Assembly (NCBI RefSeq): GCF_007753095.1
Contig: NZ_CP036348.1
Span: 6,239,411 to 6,303,410, forward strand
From: Rosistilla carotiformis
Lineage (GTDB): Bacteria; Planctomycetota; Planctomycetia; Pirellulales; Pirellulaceae
Length of the DNA stretch: 64,000 bases
Direction: 5' to 3'
In this document: positions 55,303 through 64,000 of the stretch, piece after piece
Numbering within the stretch: the stretch's first letter is position 1
How the letters are laid out: every line of letters begins with the position of its first letter
Notes under the pieces: generated by a model
Told to the model about the DNA's origin: nothing
Seen by the model: only the letters and a program-made list of their open reading frames with translations
The model's database searches: none
Position numbers and translations under genes: made by a program

Positions 55303-58116
55303 GTGTCTAACGAAGACCAAGAAATACTCGATGAATTTGTTGTTGAATCACTCGAACACCTGGCCGATATCGAAAGCCAATTGCTAACGATCGAAGCTGC
55401 CGGTGCGGATGTCGACGTCGATCTGGTGAACACCGTCTTTCGCGGCGTCCATTCCATCAAAGGCGCTGCGGGGTTCCTGGGATTACCGCGAATCAACGAA
55501 CTGGCACACTGCCTGGAAAACGTATTGAATCTGATGCGTGAGGAAAAGCTTGTCCCCACCTCGTCGATCGTCGATGGCTTGTTATCCGCTTCGGACACCC
55601 TTCAGGCGATGGTCGCGGATGTCGGATCCTCCAATGAAGTCGACATCTCCGACCACCTCGTCGCCTTGGAAAACTGCATCGCCTCCGGTGTTGCCGGAGG
55701 GGTGACAACGCAGCCCACAGCAATTGCGGAAACGCCGCCGCCGGCCCCACCCTCGCCACCCTCGCCGCCGGAGGCCGATGCCATCGAAGTGCAGATCCGC
55801 GAGGACCTGCCGTTGGCCGAAGCCCTGGATCAGGCGGTCGCCGATGCCAAGCGGGCCCGCGAACAGGCAGCAGCCGAAGCGGCAGAGGCTGCAAAGCTGA
55901 AGCAACCCACGAGCGTCCCCGCTCCCGTCATCGACTCTTCGTCGGCCAGCTTGGAACCCGGAGAAGGGCGAAAGGCAGCGGGCCCCAAGTCTGCCGCGGG
56001 TGGAGAATCGAGCATTCGCGTTTCGGTCGAAACCGTCGATCATTTGATGAACCTGGCGGGCGAATTGGTGCTCAGCCGGAATCAATTGCTGCAGGCGCTT
56101 GCGGCTCGCGAAAACAATGGCTTCGAATCGGTAGCGGCACGGATCAACCAAGTGACCACGGAAATGCAAGACGCGATCATGAAGACGCGGATGCAGCCGA
56201 TCGGTAACGTCTTCAATAAGTTTTCACGGGTCGTTCGCGATCTAACGGCCAAGCTGGACAAACGGATCAATCTATCGATTGAAGGCAGCGAAGTCGAAGT
56301 CGACAAAACGATTATTGAAGCGATCAGCGATCCGTTGACCCATCTGATTCGCAACGCGGTCGACCACGGAATGGAAACGCCAGCCCAACGCTTGACCGCC
56401 GGTAAGGCCGAATATGGCAACGTCTACCTTCGAGCACAGCCACAATCAGGGAAGGTCGTGATCGAGATCCAAGATGACGGCCGCGGGATCAACGCCGACG
56501 TGGTGCGAAACAAAGCTTTGGATAAAGGCTTGATCACCGCCGACCAAGCCCAACAGATGAGCGATCGCGAAGCGGCCCGGTTGATCTTCCTGCCAGGATT
56601 TTCGACCGCCGAACAGATTAGCGATGTCAGCGGCCGCGGAGTCGGTATGGACGTCGTCCGCACGAACATCGAAAAACTGGGAGGCAGCGTTGAAATTTTC
56701 ACGACGCTGGGAACGGGAACGTGCATTCAAATCACGCTGCCACTAACTCTGGCGATCATTCCTTCGTTGATTGTTCGTTCGGGAGCCGACCGATTGGCGA
56801 TCCCGCAGGTGAACATCAATGAATTGGTACGGGTGCGTCCCGAGGATGCGAAAAACCGTTTTGCACGGGTCAAAGGAGCCGACGTCTTGCGGCTTCGCAA
56901 TTCCTTGCTGCCAGTGGTCCGGTTGAACGAAGTCTTCGGTGGCCAGACCAGCGGACGGACCATCGTCCAGGACCTAGCTCAAGAGGGTGCTGCGGCACAA
57001 AACGTGATCGTTGTCGAAACCGGACAACAGCGTTACGGAATCTTGGTCGATGGCTTATGCGATTCTGAAGAAATCGTGGTTAAACCGGTCGGCGCCCAAT
57101 TGAATGATTGCCCTTGTTTATCGGGAGCGACCATTTTAGGCGACGGCCGCGTGGCCTTGATCGTCGATGTCTCCGGGATCGCCAACTACACCAACCTCCG
57201 CGCCATAACCGAACGCGCCAACGCGGAGGCTGGCGAAAAACAGAACGCGTCGCGATCGTCCAGCGAGGTGCAATCGGTACTGTTGTTCAACAACCGCGAA
57301 CAGGAAAGCTTCGCGATTCCGATGGGAATGATCTCGCGAATCGAATCGATTGCCGCCAGCGAAATCGAAAGCGTCGGGCACCGCGAGATGCTGCACTCGC
57401 GTGGCGTCGCGATGCCATTGATCCAATTGGACATGTGCGTCACGGCGGCCCCGGCCGACCGATCGGGGCAACTGTTTGTCATCGTCTACAGCGTGTCGGG
57501 CCGAGAGGTCGGATTGCTGGCCTCCCATATCGAAGACATCCGTGCGATTCCGCTGGACGTCGATACCGACGTTCACAACGAACGTGGAATCGCAGGATCG
57601 CTCGCGATGGAAAACCGCACGGTTCGCGTGTTGAATTTACACGACATCACGCACACCGCATTGCCCGACCTGAAGGGCGAACCGAAAAAACATGTCAAGC
57701 CGGACCTGCATCTGTGTTTGGCCGAAGATTCGGCATTCTTCCGTAAACAGGTCTCCAATTTCCTCCGCGATGCGGGCTTCAACGTCTCCGATTTTGAAGA
57801 CGGCCAAGAAGCCTGGGAAACGTTGATTCAAGACAAAACAGCTTTCGATCTCGTGGTCACCGACATCGAGATGCCACGCATGAACGGACTCGAATTCTGT
57901 CGCCGGATCAAAGCCGATCCCCAACTGTGCCGACTGCCAGTGATCGCGTTGACGTCCTTGGCATCCGAATCGGATGTCAGCAACGGCCGCCGCGCGGGGA
58001 TCGACGATTACCAGGTCAAGCTTGATCGCGAGAACCTGATCCGCGCGATTCGTGAACTCAGTGAAAAAGCAATGTCCCAAAAAGCAGCAGAACCATTGAA
58101 AGAGGTGTTGGTATGA
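55303..58116 (+). CDS. cheA: Hybrid chemotaxis histidine kinase CheA with receiver
   Basis: 937 residues; GTG start with GGAGG seven bases upstream. Order: Hpt with His50 (FRGVHSIKGAAGF), an Ala/Pro/Glu-rich linker with no recognisable P2 domain, dimerisation helix (VDHLMNLAGELVLSRNQLL), ATPase with DPLTHLIRNAVDHGME near 340-355 and DDGRGINADVV, and SGRGVGMDVV. A CheW-like domain follows (IIPSLIVRSGADRLAIP), then a second CheW-like domain (VLLFNNREQESFAIPMGM) and a C-terminal receiver with Asp854 (VVTDIEMPRMNG). All kinase residues look intact. The built-in receiver and double CheW-like domain are features of non-flagellar or alternative chemosensory arrays. It overlaps cheW by 4 bases. Confidence 0.95.
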   Translation: MSNEDQEILDEFVVESLEHLADIESQLLTIEAAGADVDVDLVNTVFRGVHSIKGAAGFLGLPRINELAHCLENVLNLMREEKLVPTSSIVDGLLSASDTLQAMVADVGSSNEVDISDHLVALENCIASGVAGGVTTQPTAIAETPPPAPPSPPSPPEADAIEVQIREDLPLAEALDQAVADAKRAREQAAAEAAEAAKLKQPTSVPAPVIDSSSASLEPGEGRKAAGPKSAAGGESSIRVSVETVDHLMNLAGELVLSRNQLLQALAARENNGFESVAARINQVTTEMQDAIMKTRMQPIGNVFNKFSRVVRDLTAKLDKRINLSIEGSEVEVDKTIIEAISDPLTHLIRNAVDHGMETPAQRLTAGKAEYGNVYLRAQPQSGKVVIEIQDDGRGINADVVRNKALDKGLITADQAQQMSDREAARLIFLPGFSTAEQISDVSGRGVGMDVVRTNIEKLGGSVEIFTTLGTGTCIQITLPLTLAIIPSLIVRSGADRLAIPQVNINELVRVRPEDAKNRFARVKGADVLRLRNSLLPVVRLNEVFGGQTSGRTIVQDLAQEGAAAQNVIVVETGQQRYGILVDGLCDSEEIVVKPVGAQLNDCPCLSGATILGDGRVALIVDVSGIANYTNLRAITERANAEAGEKQNASRSSSEVQSVLLFNNREQESFAIPMGMISRIESIAASEIESVGHREMLHSRGVAMPLIQLDMCVTAAPADRSGQLFVIVYSVSGREVGLLASHIEDIRAIPLDVDTDVHNERGIAGSLAMENRTVRVLNLHDITHTALPDLKGEPKKHVKPDLHLCLAEDSAFFRKQVSNFLRDAGFNVSDFEDGQEAWETLIQDKTAFDLVVTDIEMPRMNGLEFCRRIKADPQLCRLPVIALTSLASESDVSNGRRAGIDDYQVKLDRENLIRAIRELSEKAMSQKAAEPLKEVLV

Positions 58117-58571
58117 GCAAGACGTTAGAACCCAAGAGTGTGGTTGAGGATCAACAGTTCGCCACGTTTTATGTTGGCGATGTGTTGTTGGGGATCGCCA
58201 TCGACCGTGTTCGAGAAATCAATCGACTTTCGGAGATCACGTGCGTTCCGCATGCCCCGCGGCATGTCCTAGGGGTTGTGAATCTGCGTGGTGAAGTCGT
58301 TCCGCTGTTGGACTTGGGAATTCTGCTGGGCTTGCCAAGCACCCAAGTTGGCAGCGACTCGAAGAACATGATTGTTCAAGCCGATGGCCAATTATTGGGG
58401 CTGGTCGTGGATCGCGTCTCCGACATCCTAGCGGTTTCACACGAGTCGATGTCATCGCCGCCGGCGAACGTCAACGCGGTCGATGGACGCATGATCCAGG
58501 GCATCCACACGCTTCCCGACGATGTCGTGATTTTACTGGATATCGATCAAGCTCTGGCAAATTCTCAATAA
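58113..58571 (+). CDS. cheW: Chemotaxis coupling protein CheW
   Basis: 152 residues. The ATG overlaps the cheA stop (ATGA), so translation is probably coupled. FATFYVGDVLLGIAIDRVREI, the CheW signature HVLGVVNLRGEVVPLLDLG and LGLVVDRVSDIL are present, ending in ILLDIDQAL. It links CheA to receptors at the membrane, here most likely the receptor at 58702. Confidence 0.95.
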   Translation: MSKTLEPKSVVEDQQFATFYVGDVLLGIAIDRVREINRLSEITCVPHAPRHVLGVVNLRGEVVPLLDLGILLGLPSTQVGSDSKNMIVQADGQLLGLVVDRVSDILAVSHESMSSPPANVNAVDGRMIQGIHTLPDDVVILLDIDQALANSQ

Positions 58572-58701
58572 TCTGTAGACACCTAGCGTTGCCATGGCAG
58601 ATTGGCAACCCATACTTTCCTTAACTTGGCTTCCCAACCGGTATCGCTGCACGAGAAACTGCATCACGGTTGGATCAAGCAACACCACCTGGGGCACTCC
58701 A

Positions 58702-61095
58702 ATGCGTATTCGAACTCGTCTGACCACTATCATCTTGTGCTGCGGCATGGTCCCCATGCTGGCCGCCTGCGGCGTCATCTACAACCTCTCGAGCAAGAAC
58801 CTCGCTCAGATGGAGCAGATCGCAATCGCCGATCTGAAACAAAAGTCATCGGAGAAAGTGATCTCGCTTCGAGAGATCAAGAAACAACAGATCGTCGAAT
58901 ACTTCCATTCGATCCGCGATCAAGTCATCAAGTTTTCCGAAGACGGCATGATCGTCGACGCGATGCGAAACTTCCGCGAGCCGTTTCGCCGTTACGCCGC
59001 GGACTGTGGATACGATCTCGAGAAAATCGATGAACTGCGAGACGAATTGACGACCTATTATACTCGTGAATTCGGCAAGGAGTATCGCAAACAAAACGAT
59101 GGCCAAGATCCCAACGCGGCCCGAATTTTAGGGCAATTGGATCCTGCTTCGATCGCGTTGCAATATGCGTACATCCAGGAGAACGAAAATCCGCTGGGCA
59201 CCAAACATTTGTTGAACGCAGCGAACGACGGCACGGTCTATTCCGAACAACACGCCAAGATTCACCCGATCGTCCGCGGGTACTTGGAGAAATTTGGTTA
59301 CTACGATGTTTTCCTGTGCGATTCCGAAACCGGCGACATCGTCTACTCAGCCTACAAGGAACTCGATTTCTCCACATCGCTGATCGATGGACCGTACGCC
59401 AAGGCTAACATTGGCAAAGCGTTTCAAGCGGCCAATGCCTTGCCATCGGCAAATGAGTTTGTGATTGTCGACTTTGAACAGTACACGCCTTCGTACGAAG
59501 CCCCCGCCAGTTTTATCGCGTCGCCCATTTTCGATGGCCAGCAACGGTTGGGAGTTGCGATTTTCCAAATGCCGATCGACCGCATCAACCAGGTCATGAC
59601 GATGGGGACCGGCATGGAAAACACATGCGAAACCTACATCGTGGGCCCCGGCAATATCCTCCGCAGCGATACCCGCCGCGATCCGGAACATCACAACATC
59701 GTGTCGAGCTTCCGGTACCCGGACAAAGGTTCGGTCAGGACCAAGGCGATTGCCGCGGCCCTGGCGGGAGAAACAGGAGCCGATGAGATCGTTGGCTATT
59801 TAAGCGATCACGTGCTGTCGGCGTACAGCCCCGTCGACGTACTGGGCATGCGTTGGGCGATCGTGGCGGAGGTCAGTCGCGATGAAGCGTTCGCCGCAGC
59901 CGACGGGATGGCCGCCCTTTCCGCAGCCTCGAAACTACAGATGTTTTCGTGGAGCCTCGCGTTGGCGGGACTTGCCGCGCTGTGCGTCACCGTGATCGCA
60001 GTTGTCCTTTCCCAACGCTTGGTGGCACCGATCAATCGCTCGGTCGCGATGCTGCGAGACATCGCCGAAGGGGAAGGCGATCTGACGAAACGTTTGGACG
60101 CCAGCCGCAATGACGAATTAGGGGAGATGGCGAAATGGTTTAACGTCTTCGCCGCCAAATTGCAGTCGATCATTCGCAGCGTGACACAGAACGCCACGAC
60201 CCTAAATCAAGCTTCCGCTGAACTAGCGAACACGTCGACTCGGTTGTCCGAAGGGGCCAGCAAAGCCACATCGCAATCGAGCACCGTAGCCGCCGCTGCG
60301 GAAGAACTGTCGGTCAACATGAGCAACATGGCGCGGTCCACCGAAGAGGTTTCGGGGAACGTTCAAACGGTGTCGATTGCAGTCAATGAGATGAACCAAT
60401 CGATTGTCGAAGTGGCTCAAAGTGCCGAACGATCGGCATCGGTCGCGGGACAGGCGGCGCACCTGGTCGAACTTTCCAATGACAAGATTTCGGAACTGGG
60501 CCTTGCCGCGGATGAAATTGGCAAAGTGATCCAAGTGATTCAAGACATTGCCGAACAAACCAACCTGCTGGCGTTGAATGCCACGATTGAAGCGGCACGG
60601 GCAGGCGAGGCGGGGAAAGGCTTTGCCGTCGTTGCCACCGAAGTCAAGGAGCTTGCCAAACAAACCGCTGCGGCCACCGACGACATTCGTCGTCGCATCG
60701 AAGGCATCCAAGGTTCGACCGGAGACGCGGTCAAAGCGATTCGTGAGATCAGTGAAGTGATCAACAATGTCAACCAGGCCTCGCTGACGATCGCATCGGC
60801 AGTGGAGCAACAGAGCATGGCGACCAAGCAGATCTCCGACAACGTCTCGCAAACGGCGCAGTCGGCGGCCGCCGTGGCGCGAAGCGTTCAGGAATCGGCA
60901 ACGGCAAGTCGAGAGATCACTCAAAACATCTCGAGTGTCGACGGTGTGCTGCGACAAACCTCCGACAGCGCCAACAACACGCGCCGCGCCGGTGATGAAT
61001 TCAGCGACTTGGCAAACCAGCTATCCAAACTGGTCGGCCAATTTAAGACTGGCGACGCCGCCGATGCGGAGAACCCTTCCTCGCTAGCGTGTTAG
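58702..61095 (+). CDS. Methyl-accepting chemotaxis protein (receptor)
   Basis: 797 residues from the ATG at 58702 ([20 protein letters not shown]); the frame opens earlier at 58594 but the extra part is untypical. The first membrane helix (about 7-27) is followed by a large periplasmic sensor (about 30-410) of dCache type. A second membrane helix ([18 protein letters not shown], about 415-435), HAMP and a long cytoplasmic coiled coil with the signalling tip [20 protein letters not shown] follow. Methylation helices lie on each side. The ligand is unknown. It lies 130 bases after cheW in the same direction. Confidence 0.95.
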   Translation: MRIRTRLTTIILCCGMVPMLAACGVIYNLSSKNLAQMEQIAIADLKQKSSEKVISLREIKKQQIVEYFHSIRDQVIKFSEDGMIVDAMRNFREPFRRYAADCGYDLEKIDELRDELTTYYTREFGKEYRKQNDGQDPNAARILGQLDPASIALQYAYIQENENPLGTKHLLNAANDGTVYSEQHAKIHPIVRGYLEKFGYYDVFLCDSETGDIVYSAYKELDFSTSLIDGPYAKANIGKAFQAANALPSANEFVIVDFEQYTPSYEAPASFIASPIFDGQQRLGVAIFQMPIDRINQVMTMGTGMENTCETYIVGPGNILRSDTRRDPEHHNIVSSFRYPDKGSVRTKAIAAALAGETGADEIVGYLSDHVLSAYSPVDVLGMRWAIVAEVSRDEAFAAADGMAALSAASKLQMFSWSLALAGLAALCVTVIAVVLSQRLVAPINRSVAMLRDIAEGEGDLTKRLDASRNDELGEMAKWFNVFAAKLQSIIRSVTQNATTLNQASAELANTSTRLSEGASKATSQSSTVAAAAEELSVNMSNMARSTEEVSGNVQTVSIAVNEMNQSIVEVAQSAERSASVAGQAAHLVELSNDKISELGLAADEIGKVIQVIQDIAEQTNLLALNATIEAARAGEAGKGFAVVATEVKELAKQTAAATDDIRRRIEGIQGSTGDAVKAIREISEVINNVNQASLTIASAVEQQSMATKQISDNVSQTAQSAAAVARSVQESATASREITQNISSVDGVLRQTSDSANNTRRAGDEFSDLANQLSKLVGQFKTGDAADAENPSSLAC

Positions 61096-61118
61096 CGGGA
61101 CCTCTCGATTGGATCAGG

Positions 61119-61174
61119 GTAGCGGACGAGCTCAGCGCTCCCAGCTTCTGGCGACGCGCTGTCTCGTCCCTGCA
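61119..61174. repeat. Palindromic element, family B, degenerate copy
   Basis: Arms share GGACGAG (61124-61130) with CTCGTCC (61163-61169) and CAGCGC (61133-61138) with GCGCTG (61156-61161). It resembles 24212-24277 in the outer part only. It lies between the receptor and cheB genes. Confidence 0.6.
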
Positions 61175-61245
61175 CCGGCTTTCCAATATCCAATTCAAAT
61201 AACACACGTCTCAGCCCGTATCCCTCATTCCCCGATAGGTTTCTG

Positions 61246-62376
61246 GTGTCCACAACGCTACGAAAAATTTTGATTGTCGACGATTCGCCGGTGTACCGCC
61301 GATTTGTCGTACAGACCCTGGAAGGTCTGCAAGGACATACGGTGGTTGGTCAAGCAGCCGACGGCGTTACGGCGCTACAGGCGATTGCGACCCTGCGCCC
61401 CGATGTGGTGACGCTGGATGTCGAGATGCCCGGCTTGAACGGCCTGGAGGTGCTCAAGCAGATCAAGAAATTGGCTCCCCATACCGAAGTGATCATGCTC
61501 AGCTCGCTGACGCTACAGTCGGCGAGCCTAACGATCCAGGCGATCGAATCGGGGGCCTTCGATTTTGTTTTGAAACCGCAAGGGATGGATTTGGAATCCA
61601 ATCGCAGAAAGCTTCGCGATGCGTTGTTCCAACGGTTTCAAGCGATCTCGCAAAACGTAAAACGCCACGCGTTTCCCGCCCCGTCCCAACCGCTGGCTTC
61701 GCGGCCGGGACCCTCGTCGTCGCCAGCGTCACTTGGCGGCCGAGCCAACGGGCACCGCGACGCCCCACGGCGAGAATTTGGGACGCCGCAAGTGATCGTG
61801 ATTGGAATTTCGACAGGCGGTCCTCAGGCCCTGCGGTCGGTCGTCTCCCAATTGCCTCGCGACTTCTCGGTTCCGATCGCGATCGTGCAACATATGCCGC
61901 CATTGTTTACACGATCGTTGGCCGAAGAACTGGACCGGATCTCCCCGTTGCAGGTTTTCGAAGCAGCCTCGGGCGATAGTTTGCAGGCAGGACAGATTGC
62001 CATCGCGCCAGGCGGATTTCATTTAACGCTGCAACGCATGGCTGCGGGTATCACTCTGCGGGTGAACGATAATCCGCCCGAGCGCAGCTGTCGCCCATCG
62101 GTCAACATCCTATTTCGATCCGCCGCCGCACAATTCGGCAACCGGGCGATCGGGGTGGTGATGACGGGCATGGGAGACGATGGCACCGAAGGCGCCCGGG
62201 AACTGCGAACGCAAGGGGCTCGAATCTTGGCCCAAGACGCCCAGTCGTGTGTCGTTTACGGCATGCCGTGCGCCGTCGCGGAAGCGGGACTCGTAGACGA
62301 AGTCGTTGGATTAAATGATGTCGCATCCAAACTGACTGCACTCACCAGACGTCCGGCATTGGTAGGCAGATCATGA
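61246..62376 (+). CDS. cheB: Chemotaxis protein-glutamate methylesterase CheB
   Basis: 376 residues from a GTG at 61246. The receiver domain has the phosphoacceptor Asp58 (TLDVEMPGLNGLEVL). A linker rich in Pro/Ser/Arg follows (about 140-180), then the methylesterase with the catalytic triad Ser189 (GISTGGPQAL), His216 (VQHMPPLFT) and Asp312 (MGDDGTEGA). It demethylates or deamidates receptor glutamates and is activated by CheA. It overlaps cheR by 4 bases. Confidence 0.95.
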   Translation: MSTTLRKILIVDDSPVYRRFVVQTLEGLQGHTVVGQAADGVTALQAIATLRPDVVTLDVEMPGLNGLEVLKQIKKLAPHTEVIMLSSLTLQSASLTIQAIESGAFDFVLKPQGMDLESNRRKLRDALFQRFQAISQNVKRHAFPAPSQPLASRPGPSSSPASLGGRANGHRDAPRREFGTPQVIVIGISTGGPQALRSVVSQLPRDFSVPIAIVQHMPPLFTRSLAEELDRISPLQVFEAASGDSLQAGQIAIAPGGFHLTLQRMAAGITLRVNDNPPERSCRPSVNILFRSAAAQFGNRAIGVVMTGMGDDGTEGARELRTQGARILAQDAQSCVVYGMPCAVAEAGLVDEVVGLNDVASKLTALTRRPALVGRS

Positions 62377-63212
62377 AGACGCTCGAAGCAAGCAGTGACA
62401 TCATCGGCATCGTCGATGTGATCGAACAATTATGCGGCATTCAGGTCGACGATCGTAAGCTATATTTGCTGGAACATCGATTTGGAGAATTGATGCGTGA
62501 GGCCTCGTTCTCCAATTATGCAGAACTCGCCCGTCGCGCACGCGAGGACCGCGAGTTACAACAACAGATTGTTGAACGGATTACGACGCGGGAAACACTG
62601 TTTTTTCGTGATGGCAGTCCGTTCCAAGCCCTACAACACAAACTACTACCCGAAATAATCGACGCACGATCGACGACCCGGAATCCTAAACGTTTGCGTT
62701 TGTGGTCGGCTGCCTGCAGCAGTGGACAAGAACCGTACAGTTTAGCGATTACGCTCCGAGAGCTACTGCCCGACGTGGATCGCTGGGATATCCAGATTCT
62801 GGCCAGCGATATTTCCTCGACTGCGATCGCACAAGCCAAGCAAGGCGCATATTCCGAACATGAAATCTCACGTGGACTCTCGCCGGCGCAATTGAACCGC
62901 TACTTTCGCAAAGAGGGCAGTCTTTGGCGAGTCAACGATAATTTAAGATCGATGATTCGATTTGAAGAACGCAATTTTTTGCAACCGTTTACCTCCGTTG
63001 GCATGTTCGATGTCGTATTTTGTCGTAATTTAGCAATCTATTTTTCAGACACCAATCGCAAAGACCTGTTTCATCGGATCGCCAACCAAATGGTTGACGA
63101 CGGCCTGCTGTTTATCGGTGCCCAGGAATACCATGCCGACATGAGTCAACGTTACACGATGGAACAACACTGCCGCGCGACCGTGTACCGTCCTAAAAAA
63201 CATTTCCTATAA
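62373..63212 (+). CDS. cheR: Chemotaxis protein methyltransferase CheR
   Basis: 279 residues; ATG overlaps the cheB stop. The N-terminal helical domain (LYLLEHRFGELMREAS) is followed by a SAM-dependent methyltransferase: TTRETLFFRDGSPFQAL, LWSAACSSGQEPYSLAI near 110-126 and MFDVVFCRNLAIYF. It methylates receptor glutamates with SAM and works against CheB. No TPR tail is present. The next gene follows after 43 bases. Confidence 0.95.
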   Translation: MKTLEASSDIIGIVDVIEQLCGIQVDDRKLYLLEHRFGELMREASFSNYAELARRAREDRELQQQIVERITTRETLFFRDGSPFQALQHKLLPEIIDARSTTRNPKRLRLWSAACSSGQEPYSLAITLRELLPDVDRWDIQILASDISSTAIAQAKQGAYSEHEISRGLSPAQLNRYFRKEGSLWRVNDNLRSMIRFEERNFLQPFTSVGMFDVVFCRNLAIYFSDTNRKDLFHRIANQMVDDGLLFIGAQEYHADMSQRYTMEQHCRATVYRPKKHFL

Positions 63213-63255
63213 CCATCTGATCCACGGTACCCCGCCGCAAGGATTTTGACACGCC

Positions 63256-64000
63256 ATGAATGCTGATGAAATACAAGCTTTGCTCGACGCAGCTCCCCAA
63301 TCCGTCGTGCCCGCCACCAGCGTTGCCGTCCTGAATGAGGTGGATGAAGTCGAGCCCGCGGCCGAAGCGGCTGCCGAAGACGAACAACCAGGGCCCCCCG
63401 AATTCGCATTTGGTGGCGACGAACCGGAAGAGGAATTAAAGGTCTCGGTTGTCGACGAATCGGCCACATCGACCGTTCAGGTTCAGCCCGCACCACAGGA
63501 AATGCCCAGCGAACCTGCCGCAAGCCCCATCGCTGCCCCTCAGGTTGCAGCGATCGCGACCGGCCCCGCTTCGATTCCGATGTGGATCAAAGGGACCGCG
63601 GGAGTTGCGTTGGTGCTGTCGATCGCGGCGACCACATTGGGATTCATCAACCGCAGCGTTTTGGAAGCCCGGATCGAACAGCTGGACGTTCAAAATGTGA
63701 GCCTCCGCGACCGCTGTGATTTCCAGCAGGCGTTGTGCCAACAATTGATGGGCAATCCAGGAGATCCCGATAAACCGTTCTGGGATGTCCGATCGCATGT
63801 GTTGAATCTCGACCAAGCGTTTCTCGCCCAAGTCCCCACACAAGTGGGAAGCGTCAATGTGATTCGCTCCCGCCCCACCTCGTTGAACGAACGGACGCAA
63901 TTACATTTTGAAATCACCAACCCCAACGCGTTGACCTTGCATCGCGGACAACTGATCGTCCGCACATCCAGCGTTCCCCACGATCCAGGCCAGGACTACG
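63256..64000 (+). CDS. Membrane protein with FliM-like N-terminal peptide, 3' end outside window
   Basis: At least 248 residues from the ATG at 63256; the frame runs off the right edge. Residues 1-12 (MNADEIQALLDA) match the FliM/FliY N-terminal pattern xxDEIxALL, which binds phosphorylated CheY in flagellar switches. An acidic, Pro/Ala-rich linker follows (about 13-105), then one membrane helix (about 110-132, VALVLSIAATTLGFI), a short coiled coil (LEARIEQLDVQNVSL) and a beta-rich part starting with FWDVRSHVLNLDQ. No FliM core domain is present. It lies 43 bases after cheR. It could be an output or docking protein for CheY-P; this is inferred from the peptide and context. Confidence 0.75.
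   Translation, partial: MNADEIQALLDAAPQSVVPATSVAVLNEVDEVEPAAEAAAEDEQPGPPEFAFGGDEPEEELKVSVVDESATSTVQVQPAPQEMPSEPAASPIAAPQVAAIATGPASIPMWIKGTAGVALVLSIAATTLGFINRSVLEARIEQLDVQNVSLRDRCDFQQALCQQLMGNPGDPDKPFWDVRSHVLNLDQAFLAQVPTQVGSVNVIRSRPTSLNERTQLHFEITNPNALTLHRGQLIVRTSSVPHDPGQDY

Noticed and set aside
1-64000. tRNA, rRNA, CRISPR array or insertion sequence
   Set aside because: No tRNA-like cloverleaf, rRNA-like stretch, regularly spaced repeats or transposase was seen when reading the intergenic regions.

Overview
The window looks like chromosomal DNA of a planctomycete, most probably of the Pirellulaceae (Rhodopirellula/Rosistilla type). The reasons are: large secreted proteins that join a planctomycete cytochrome-type CxxCH domain to DUF1549/DUF1553, one of them paired with a Tat-exported DUF1501 protein; a TIGR03000-type secreted protein; a Cys-rich protein with repeated YTV motifs like planctomycete cell-wall proteins; many secreted hypothetical proteins; and GTG starts. 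I saw no rRNA, tRNA, CRISPR array, transposase or phage gene. The window is ordinary chromosome with some accessory intergenic repeats.

Layout. 1-4494 (-) is the 5' part of a giant PSC/WD40/DUF1549/DUF1553 gene that runs off the left edge. 4785-8353 holds an HTH protein with acidic repeats and one membrane segment (-), then two secreted proteins (+). 8428-15977 is a divergent helicase pair: SNF2/SWIM (-) and HrpA (+). 16222-24139 (+) carries a prolyl oligopeptidase, a DinB-like protein, the PSC-DUF1553/DUF1501 pair and a stand-alone CoaB. 24310-31395 (-) carries an HD-GYP protein, a HEAT-like protein, an SDR, a shortened SecA-like ATPase and an anti-sigma-like protein. 31699-44606 contains fumC (+), an NfeD protease (-), an Hsp70/KaiC-like pair (+), the minus-strand run trkA / esterase-SMP30 / GT2, then a small membrane protein and a coiled-coil protein with C-terminal helix-hairpin-helix domains (+). 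44728-49417 holds envelope genes: the YTV protein, a TPR lipo/secretory protein and two small secreted proteins. 49863-53242 (+) encodes both subunits of DNA topoisomerase VI. 53881-64000 is a chemosensory cluster: cheX and cheY (-), then cheA-cheW-mcp-cheB-cheR (+) and a membrane protein with a FliM-like N-terminal peptide that runs off the right edge.

How the genes fit together. The chemosensory block is the clearest functional unit: receptor, kinase with its own receiver, coupling protein, adaptation methyltransferase and methylesterase, CheY and a CheX phosphatase. The last, unnamed gene begins with a peptide resembling the CheY-binding segment of FliM and could be an output or docking protein. 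The top6B-top6A pair supplies an archaeal-type type IIB topoisomerase. Many gene borders carry long hairpins. Two dispersed palindromic families recur (18.45 and 25.86 kb; 24.21, 37.90 and, degenerate, 61.12 kb), and a duplicated intergenic element lies at 30.66-30.92 kb.

The most notable items are the FliM-like peptide on a non-FliM membrane protein, the SecA homologue lacking the wing and two-helix-finger region, the membrane-tethered HTH protein with 15-residue acidic repeats, the bacterial topoisomerase VI, and the palindromic repeat families.
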